Under the pieces are notes generated by a model that ran no database searches, had not been told where the DNA came from, and was given only the letters and a program-made list of their open reading frames with translations. Positions 1 to 4,281 of a stretch of 5,867 bases of DNA are shown here, piece by piece. The position numbers and the translations under genes are program-made. Each line of letters begins with the position of its first letter. Within the stretch, counting starts at the first letter, position 1. This stretch comes from an uncultured Eubacteriales bacterium (GTDB lineage: Bacteria; Bacillota; Clostridia; Oscillospirales; Acutalibacteraceae), in contig CAKTXU010000132.1 of assembly GCA_934630995.1 (NCBI GenBank), positions 1-5,867 of the forward strand, given 5' to 3'.

Positions 1-1
1 C

Positions 2-1699
2 CAGGCAGTAGAAGGCCTGGGCAGTGTGTCGGTGATCTGTTCGGATAAGACCGGCACTCTGACGCAGAACAAAATGACGGTGAAAAAGCTCTATACCGGT
101 GGAAAGATCATTTCCGCCGAAGAAGCCGACTTTCATGATCCGGTGCAGGAGCCGCTGCTGCGCACGGCTCTGCTGTGCAGCGATGCGGTTGTCAGCGAAG
201 AAGGCGAGGTGGGCGATCCCACCGAAACCGCGCTGGTCCGTTTGGGCGAGGCGTATGGATTTGATGAAGGAGATACCCGCCAGCGCTGGCCGCGGCTGAC
301 GGAAATCCCCTTTGATTCCGACCGCAAGCTGATGACCACCGTCAATCTCATCGAGGGGCAGACCGTGGTTATCGTCAAGGGCGCCCCCGATATCCTGCTG
401 GGGCGGTGCGTCTCCGGGAACCTGGAGGCTGCGGAGGCCGCCAACGAGGCCATGGGCCGCGACGCGCTGCGGGTGCTGGCGGTGGCCTATAAATACATCG
501 ACGATGTGCCGGTGGAATGCCGGCCGGAGGAGCTGGAGACGGGGCTGACCTTCGCCGGATTGCTGGGCATGATCGATCCGCCCCGGCCGGAGGCTGTGGC
601 GGCCATCCGGGAATGCGATTCCGCGGGCATCCGGACGGTGATGATCACCGGCGATCACGTGGTGACCGCCTCCGCCATCGCCCGGGAGCTGGGGATTCTC
701 CACGACGACAGCGAGGCCATCACCGGGACCGCGCTGCAAAAGCTGTCGGACGAGGAGCTGTTTGAGAATATCCGGAAATACCGGGTTTACGCCCGGGTGA
801 CGCCGGCGGACAAAATCCGGATCGTCAAGGCCTGGCAGCGGGCCGGGGAAATCGTCTCCATGACCGGGGACGGGGTCAACGACGCGCCGGCGCTGAAGGC
901 CGCGGACATCGGCTGCGCCATGGGCGTCACCGGCACCGACGTGGCCAAGGGCGCGGCGGACATGACCCTGACCGACGACAACTTCGCCACCATCGTCACC
1001 GCCGTCAGGGAGGGCCGGGGCATCTACGACAACATCCGCAAGGCGGTTCATTTCTTGCTGTCCTGCAACCTGGGGGAAATCCTCACCGTGTTCGTGGCCA
1101 TGCTGCTCTGGCGGGAAACGCCGCTCATGCCCATCCAGCTGCTGTGGATAAACCTGGTTACCGACAGCCTGCCCGCCCTGGCGCTGGGTATGGAGCCGGT
1201 GGAAAAGGACGTGATGACCCGCAGGCCCCGGAAAAAGGACGAAAGCCTCTTCGCCCACGGCCTGGGCGTCGCGGCGGGGCTGCAGGGCGTGCTCATCGGC
1301 CTGCTGACCCTCGTCGCCTATCTCCTGGGAAGCCGGAGCTTCGCCGGGGTCTCCCTCTTCGCCCCCACCGAGGCGGCCAATATCCCTCTGGGCGAAACCA
1401 TGGCCTTTGCCGTGCTGGCTCTCTCCCAGCTGGTCCACGCCTTCAACATCCGCACCTCCCACTCCCTGTTCCGGGTGGGCTTCCACACCAACAAATTCAT
1501 GGTGGGCGCCTTTTTCGCCTCTCTGGCTCTGATGCTGGTGGTGCTGCTGATACCGGCGCTCCAGGGGATCTTCGACCTCACGGTCATGACGGGGACCCAA
1601 TGGGGTATCGTGGCGGGGCTGTCCCTGGTACCTCTGGCCGTCATGGAAATCGCCAAGGGCATCGGCGCTCTCCTTCGGCATATCCGGAAGGAACAATAA
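2..1699 (+). CDS. Calcium-transporting P-type ATPase (type IIA, SERCA-like), 5'-truncated by window edge
   Basis: ATP-driven cation pump of the cytoplasmic membrane, most likely exporting Ca2+. The frame is open from base 2, before the first possible start (GTG at 26), so the N-terminus (actuator domain, M1-M4) is off the window; 565 residues are visible. In order: the phosphorylation loop DKTGT (Asp codon 44-46), GDPTETALV, the nucleotide-binding KGAPD (377-391), the hinge MITGDH (641-658) and TGDGVNDAP (863-889), followed by six C-terminal membrane helices. M5 has N and E in SCNLGEIL (1067-1078) and M6 has N..TD in WINLVTDSLP (1151-1165). These match the SERCA calcium-ligand positions N768, E771, N796, T799 and D800, which points to Ca2+ rather than a heavy metal. 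The protein ends in a basic tail (HIRKEQ) and TAA. It is GC-rich compared with the sequence after about 2041. No partner gene is visible. Ca2+ as substrate is inference; Mn2+ is also possible. Confidence 0.95.
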   Translation, partial: QAVEGLGSVSVICSDKTGTLTQNKMTVKKLYTGGKIISAEEADFHDPVQEPLLRTALLCSDAVVSEEGEVGDPTETALVRLGEAYGFDEGDTRQRWPRLTEIPFDSDRKLMTTVNLIEGQTVVIVKGAPDILLGRCVSGNLEAAEAANEAMGRDALRVLAVAYKYIDDVPVECRPEELETGLTFAGLLGMIDPPRPEAVAAIRECDSAGIRTVMITGDHVVTASAIARELGILHDDSEAITGTALQKLSDEELFENIRKYRVYARVTPADKIRIVKAWQRAGEIVSMTGDGVNDAPALKAADIGCAMGVTGTDVAKGAADMTLTDDNFATIVTAVREGRGIYDNIRKAVHFLLSCNLGEILTVFVAMLLWRETPLMPIQLLWINLVTDSLPALALGMEPVEKDVMTRRPRKKDESLFAHGLGVAAGLQGVLIGLLTLVAYLLGSRSFAGVSLFAPTEAANIPLGETMAFAVLALSQLVHAFNIRTSHSLFRVGFHTNKFMVGAFFASLALMLVVLLIPALQGIFDLTVMTGTQWGIVAGLSLVPLAVMEIAKGIGALLRHIRKEQ

Positions 1700-1745
1700 A
1701 GGTTCCCGCTTGCATGACGCGGAGTGGGGATCTGCTTCTGCGGAA

Positions 1746-1785
1746 GGAACCTGACGGTTCCCCCTCCAGGAAGATTTATCTTCCT
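1746..1785 (+). other. Two small hairpins in the ATPase 3' tail
   Basis: Two consecutive inverted repeats lie 46-86 bases after the ATPase stop. GGAACC (1746-1751) pairs with GGTTCC (1756-1761) around a TGAC loop. AGGAAGAT (1768-1775) pairs with ATCTTCCT (1778-1785) around TT, so the inner A-T pairs must open. Neither is followed by a T-run, so they look more like 3' UTR structure than terminators. Confidence 0.4.
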
Positions 1786-1827
1786 GCTGCCCTCCCCCTC
1801 CCTCCGCTACACTTTATCGACAGTCTC

Positions 1828-1868
1828 ACCGCCCCCGTCCAGGTTTACGCCCGGACGGGGGGCGGTTT
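1828..1868 (+). terminator. Probable terminator hairpin of the ATPase transcript
   Basis: The arm ACCGCCCCCGTCC (1828-1840) pairs with GGACGGGGGGCGGT (1853-1866) with one bulged G, closing a 12-base loop. Only a short T-run (1866-1868) follows, so the stem is very strong but the U-tract is weak. It is the first large stem-loop downstream of the ATPase and fits transcription end or 3' protection. The opposite strand has no T-run after the stem. Confidence 0.55.
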
Positions 1869-2120
1869 CCATTGTACGGCCCTCTCAGTACGCGGTGGCT
1901 GCATCCGCCTATTTGAAGGCTGATTTTATGCGCCGCCCGGAAGCCGGACAGGGTGAGGAAGAGCAGAAGCACGATGGCCGACCGCGCCGCCGCAATGGTC
2001 AGATAGCCGGTGCACCAGCCTCCCTCCCGGTTTGTAGCTAGACACTTCACGCAATATGGAACATTATATCTGGATTTTTCAGCTATATTTGTGTATACAA
2101 TACAAATAAATAGGTTGTTA
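1869..2120. other. Intergenic stretch without a recognised gene
   Basis: No recognisable gene. Bases 1869-2040 are GC-rich like the ATPase. From about 2041 the sequence turns AT-rich, which suggests a junction between two pieces of DNA of different origin. The minus strand is open from about 2150 to 1826 and encodes one hydrophobic stretch (about 1940-1990, SAIVLLLFLTLSG). It has only a GTG start without a clear ribosome binding site, and its C-terminus runs through the terminator hairpin. It could be the remnant of a membrane-protein gene but I do not call it. Confidence 0.5.
2088..2106. promoter_or_regulatory. Near-palindrome around GTATAC, possible operator or -10 region
   Basis: TTTGT (2088-2092) and ACAAA (2102-2106) are inverted repeats flanking GTATACAAT, and GTATAC is itself palindromic. 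Sites of the form TTGTATACAA are known for several GntR-family regulators, so this could be an operator. TATACA at 2094-2099 could also serve as a -10 box for transcription into the hairpin chain starting at 2121, but no good -35 is visible (TGGATT at 2071-2076 is the best-placed candidate). No regulator gene is nearby. Confidence 0.25.
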
Positions 2121-2243
2121 TCTGCATCCAGCGCAGGTGGTTCCGCCTATGGAAATCAATGCAGAGTAGCAGACTCCTTATGAAAGCGCTTATGCTACTA
2201 CGGCTAAAAACAGGCTCCCCGTCAAAATGGGGAGCCTGTTTTT
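2121..2243 (+). ncRNA. Candidate structured RNA: three hairpins ending in an intrinsic terminator
   Basis: Hairpin 1: TCTGCAT (2121-2127) pairs with ATGCAGA (2159-2165). Nested inside, CCA (2128-2130) can pair with TGG (2150-2152), and AGGTG (2135-2139) with CGCCT (2144-2148) around a GTTC loop. Hairpin 2: AGTAGCA (2165-2171) pairs with TGCTACT (2193-2199); it shares base 2165 with hairpin 1, so the two are back to back. Hairpin 3 is the terminator at 2206-2243. The set fills an otherwise gene-free stretch and has the architecture of a small RNA or a leader ending in attenuation. The next coding sequence downstream is a broken phage gene, so a stand-alone sRNA or a relic leader are both possible. 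I could not match it to a known riboswitch class. The pairings are seen in the sequence; function is inference. Confidence 0.4.
2206..2243 (+). terminator. Strong intrinsic terminator, likely bidirectional
   Basis: A perfect 15-bp inverted repeat: AAAAACAGGCTCCCC (2206-2220) and GGGGAGCCTGTTTTT (2229-2243) around the loop GTCAAAAT. It has a GC-rich core and a T5 run on the plus strand. By symmetry it also gives a T5 run on the minus strand, so it can stop both rightward transcripts and leftward read-through from the araD operon, which has no obvious terminator of its own nearer its end. Confidence 0.9.
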
Positions 2244-2272
2244 GGTTTTAAAAAGGTTAAGCGGATCATCAA

Positions 2273-2690
2273 ATGAAAAATTCTTATATGGCGCAGAAGT
2301 TTTGAAATCGCGTATAACCCGTCCATTGATGAATTTCTGGATTCGATATTTTTAGCTGGTGCTGAGTGAAACGGAACAGTCATTGAACACCATGCCAAGG
2401 GCATTGAGCGATCCAAAAAAATGCTGAAATTGGCGGCATCATCTGTAGAACTGTTGCGGGCAAAGCATAAAAACTGCGAAACATATTACCGGGTCTTGTA
2501 TTATACTTACCTGTCTCCACAAAAGTCGATTAGTACAATGGACATTATTGAAACGCTGCGGCCGCACCTAAAATTTATCTATCACCGGACGTATTACCGC
2601 TTTCGGGATAAAGCGATTGAAGCCCTCGGCAATCTGCTGTGGGGATTTAGGTCTAAGAATTTGGAGAGGAGGAATGACGGAGTGGCATGA
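2273..2690 (+). pseudogene. Broken phage ArpU-like transcription regulator
   Basis: The main open piece (from ATG 2421, 89 codons; stop 2688-2690) ends in HRTYYRFRDKAIEALGNLLWG. This is the helix-turn-helix-like tail pattern of phage ArpU/DUF1492-type late transcription regulators, and it is preceded by the block HKNCETYYRVLYYTYLSP. The same frame is open upstream to 2304 except for TGA at 2367-2369, and reads EIAYNPSIDEFL then, after the stop, NGTVIEHHAKGIERSKKM. A second ATG in another frame at 2273 gives MKNSYMAQKF and then stops. Removing one T from TTTT (2300-2303) joins it to EIAYNPS. Two lesions (+1 frameshift, nonsense) thus split a protein of about 138 residues, a plausible family length. 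Family assignment is from memory of the sequence pattern. The product would have bound DNA to switch on late phage genes. No other phage gene survives in the window. A shortened protein from 2421 cannot be excluded. Confidence 0.6.
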
Positions 2691-2742
2691 GAAATGAAAA
2701 CCATGACCAAACCAGCCGTTTTCAAGCTGACAGGTAAGTGCT

Positions 2743-2763
2743 GTCCGACTATCGGGCTTTTTT
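2743..2763 (+). terminator. Short intrinsic terminator after the phage remnant
   Basis: GTCCGA (2743-2748) pairs with TCGGGC (2752-2757), including one G-T pair, around a CTA loop, and is followed directly by six Ts (2758-2763). The stem is short, but the T-run is good and only the plus strand has it. It closes the phage-remnant segment just before the end of the convergent araD gene. Confidence 0.6.
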
Positions 2764-2812
2764 AGGATTTGTTCTTGATATACCCAAACCGTCAAAGCTT
2801 TTTCAATGTGCA

Positions 2813-3508
2813 TCATCTGCCGTTCTGTCCATAATACGCATTGGCTCCATGTTTACGCAAATAATGCTTATTCAGCAACACTTGCGGCATAGGGGAAACA
2901 CCGGCATTCATCTGCTCCGTATATACCGCCATCATGGCTACCTCTTCCAGCACGACCGCATTATGTACCGCCTCCGCCGCGCTACCGCCCCAAGCAAACG
3001 GCCCATGGTTACTTACCAGCACGGCAGGAATCGCCTCGCTGTTCAGAGCGGCAAAACTTTCTGTTATCACAACACCGGTGTTACGCTCATAATCTCCGTG
3101 GATTTCTTCTGACGTCAGTCCGCGAGTACAAGGAATTTCCCCGTAAAAATAGTCGCCGTGAGTGGTTCCGTAAGCGGGAATACCTCGTCCCGCCTGCGCC
3201 CAACAGGTTGCCCAACGGGAATGGGTATGCACGACTCCGCCAATGGCCGGGAAACTCTTATACAGTACCAGATGGGTAGCCAGATCGGATGAAGGACGCA
3301 AAGCGCCTTCCACCACACGCCCCTCCATATCGACAACCACCATGTCCGTCGCGGACATTGCCTCGTATTCCACGCCAGATGGCTTGATAACCACCAAACT
3401 GTTCTCCCGATCTATGGCAGACACATTACCCCATGTAAACGTGACCAATCCATGCGCCGGCAAAGCCAGATTCGCCTCCAGTACTTCCTGTTTCAACTGT
3501 TCCAGCAT
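2813..3508 (-). CDS. araD: L-ribulose-5-phosphate 4-epimerase
   Basis: Cytosolic class II aldolase-fold enzyme that epimerises L-ribulose 5-phosphate to D-xylulose 5-phosphate, the last step of L-arabinose catabolism before the pentose phosphate pathway. It is 231 residues, the same length as E. coli AraD, and matches it throughout from the start (MLEQLKQEVLEANLALP). Visible functional residues: phosphate-binding KPSG (42-45) and PSSD (72-75), metal ligands in HTH (His94, His96) and NHGP (His168), and the catalytic pair Asp119 (THGDYFYG) and Tyr226 (GANAYYGQ). All key residues are present, so the enzyme should be active. The start is supported by GGAGG (3515-3519) six bases before ATG. It is the last visible gene of the leftward cluster, 108 bases after rbsD with a large hairpin between them. 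UlaF and SgbE are close paralogues acting on the same substrate, so the upstream sugar could differ from arabinose. Confidence 0.95.
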   Translation of the reverse strand: MLEQLKQEVLEANLALPAHGLVTFTWGNVSAIDRENSLVVIKPSGVEYEAMSATDMVVVDMEGRVVEGALRPSSDLATHLVLYKSFPAIGGVVHTHSRWATCWAQAGRGIPAYGTTHGDYFYGEIPCTRGLTSEEIHGDYERNTGVVITESFAALNSEAIPAVLVSNHGPFAWGGSAAEAVHNAVVLEEVAMMAVYTEQMNAGVSPMPQVLLNKHYLRKHGANAYYGQNGR

Positions 3509-3556
3509 AATTATCCTCCATTACAGATTTTCGATGCGTTTACACCATCCTTATCC

Positions 3557-3595
3557 AAACGGTGCGTGTCCCATAAGAAGACACGCACCGTTTTT
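3557..3595. terminator. Large hairpin between rbsD and araD
   Basis: AAACGGTGCGTGTC (3557-3570) and GACACGCACCGTTT (3580-3593) form a perfect 14-bp stem around a 9-base loop. On the plus strand a T5 run (3591-3595) follows. On the minus strand, the direction of the operon, only TTT then GGAT follows, so termination there should be partial at best. It may act as a leaky intercistronic attenuator or RNA-processing and stability element lowering araD relative to rbsD, or stop antisense transcripts. The structure is certain; the role is inference. Confidence 0.6.
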
Positions 3596-3616
3596 CACCA
3601 TACGCCTGTACAGCCC

Positions 3617-4015
3617 TTAATAAAAAACACCTGACTCCAGCATAATGTTCGAATACGGTTTGCATTCTCCCGTGCGAATACAGGCAACAGCCGTATGAGA
3701 CAGTTCCTTAAACCGTTCATGCGGAATCATCTGTGGAGTCATCCCCTTCGGCAGCAGTTCCAGCATACGCCGATACGTATCTGGGTTATTTTCCGGCGTC
3801 TCCTCCGCGACATATACACTTTCGAGCACTAATTCATCCAGTATGGCACGATACACCTCAAAAAAACCGGGAATACCCTGTGTCACGGTTAAATCAATCC
3901 GCCTGACTTCCAACGGAATCGGAAAGCCCGCGTCACAGATGATCACACGCTGATAATGCCCCATGGACGCTATCACTTCGGAAATCTCCTTATTCAGTAT
4001 CCCGCTTCTCTTCAT
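3617..4015 (-). CDS. rbsD: D-ribose pyranase (RbsD-type sugar mutarotase)
   Basis: Cytosolic decameric mutarotase of the RbsD/FucU family that interconverts sugar ring forms (beta-pyranose to beta-furanose for ribose), supplying the form used by the kinase. It is 132 residues, slightly shorter than E. coli RbsD (139), with full-length alignment: MKRSGILNKEISEVIASMGH places the catalytic His at 20, CDAGFPIP holds Asp28, RIDLTVTQGIPGF is the usual core, and RTGECKPYSNIML is the C-terminal sugar-binding segment (Tyr121, Asn123). This pattern is RbsD, not FucU. The start is set by AAGGGGTGA a few bases upstream of ATG; that site overlaps the stop of the small membrane ORF before it (TGA 4022-4024), suggesting translational coupling. 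Its partner araD suggests the true substrate may be a pentose other than ribose. No ribokinase or rbs transporter is visible. Confidence 0.93.
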   Translation of the reverse strand: MKRSGILNKEISEVIASMGHYQRVIICDAGFPIPLEVRRIDLTVTQGIPGFFEVYRAILDELVLESVYVAEETPENNPDTYRRMLELLPKGMTPQMIPHERFKELSHTAVACIRTGECKPYSNIMLESGVFY

Positions 4016-4021
4016 GATTGT

Positions 4022-4114
4022 TCACCCCTTTTTCTTTTTGCGGATGAGAGCCGTCACACCACCGGCAACTGCCGCAAGAAACGCCGCAATGCCCGCCGCT
4101 ATCCATACTCCCAA
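4022..4114 (-). CDS. Small membrane-anchor ORF (about 30 aa), intact or the tail of a broken gene
   Basis: A 30-codon frame (TTG 4112-4114 to TGA 4022-4024) encodes a single hydrophobic helix (VWIAAGIAAFLAAVAGGVTALI) followed by RKKKKG, typical of a single-pass membrane segment with a basic cytoplasmic end. GGAGGT (4126-4131) lies upstream: 11 bases from TTG, or 8 from CTG (4115-4117). There is no ATG in frame, and TAG at 4124-4126 bounds it. Its stop sits inside the rbsD ribosome binding site, 6 bases before the rbsD start. It may be a genuine tiny membrane protein, or the C-terminal anchor of a longer secreted protein whose N-terminal part is the signal-peptide frame just upstream. I do not recognise a family. 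Confidence 0.4.
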   Translation of the reverse strand: MGVWIAAGIAAFLAAVAGGVTALIRKKKKG

Positions 4115-4148
4115 CAGCGTTATCTACCTCCAACGGGTTTCGATACGT

Positions 4149-4263
4149 TTAATTCATCTCTGTGCTCATTGTTGTTGCCTCCTCCTTACTGCCTGCGGCG
4201 GCTGCCGGCACATCCATTAGACCAATGGTGAGCAGACATAAAGCTGCGATAATACGAATGCAT
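4149..4263 (-). pseudogene. Signal-peptide fragment of a broken small secreted or anchored protein
   Basis: A 36-codon frame (from 4259; stop TAA 4149-4151) reads like a lipid-free signal peptide: IRIIAALCLLTIGLMDVPAA, then AAGSKEEATTMSTEMN. It has a hydrophobic core and an A-x-A cleavage site. It has no start codon in its own frame. The nearest ATG (4261-4263), 18 bases after the hydrolase stop, is one base out of frame and would give an unrelated 25-residue peptide. After the TAA the frame continues as TYRNPLEVDNAVG, and a further one-base shift near 4108 leads into the membrane-anchor ORF. Three lesions would therefore separate one protein of about 80 residues with signal peptide, linker and membrane anchor. 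Alternatively, AAGGAGG upstream of ATG 4166-4168 starts only a six-codon peptide. Function unknown. Confidence 0.35.
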
Positions 4264-4281
4264 TTGTTCGTATCAGCGCCC

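Noticed and set aside
1144..1923. Long plus-strand ORF of 259 codons overlapping the ATPase end
   Set aside because: Out-of-frame shadow of a GC-rich gene: Gly/Arg/Pro-rich low-complexity product, no motif, and it runs through the terminator.
1826..2050. Minus-strand 74-codon ORF with a hydrophobic stretch
   Set aside because: It has a GTG start without a ribosome binding site and a C-terminus encoded by the terminator hairpin, and I recognise no family. A remnant is possible but not supportable.
2133..2150. AGGTGGTTCCGCC resembles the T-box antiterminator consensus AGGGTGGNACCGCG and lies upstream of a terminator
   Set aside because: Several conserved positions differ, including the A of NACC. 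The box cannot pair with the terminator arm as T-boxes require, and no stem I or specifier loop is visible. The bases are better explained by the local hairpin.
2153..2167. AATCAATGCAGAGT resembles part of a cDNA template-switching adapter
   Set aside because: The match is imperfect and short, and the ATGCAGA part is explained as one arm of a stem, so contamination is unlikely.
2163..2199. AGAGTAGC start, reminiscent of yybP-ykoY or THF riboswitch openings
   Set aside because: The rest of those consensus sequences is missing; this stretch is a simple 7-bp stem. The cation pump lies upstream, not downstream, of it.
2674..2738. Short plus-strand starts after the pseudogene (ATG 2674, 7 codons; ATG 2687, 16 codons) near GGAGAGGAGG
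   Set aside because: Spacing to the purine-rich site is too short or too long and the peptides are tiny. At most they are the relic of a lost downstream phage gene.
2568..2816. Minus-strand 82-codon ORF after araD
   Set aside because: It overlaps the phage pseudogene and the plus-strand terminator antisense, starts without a ribosome binding site and shows no recognisable motif.
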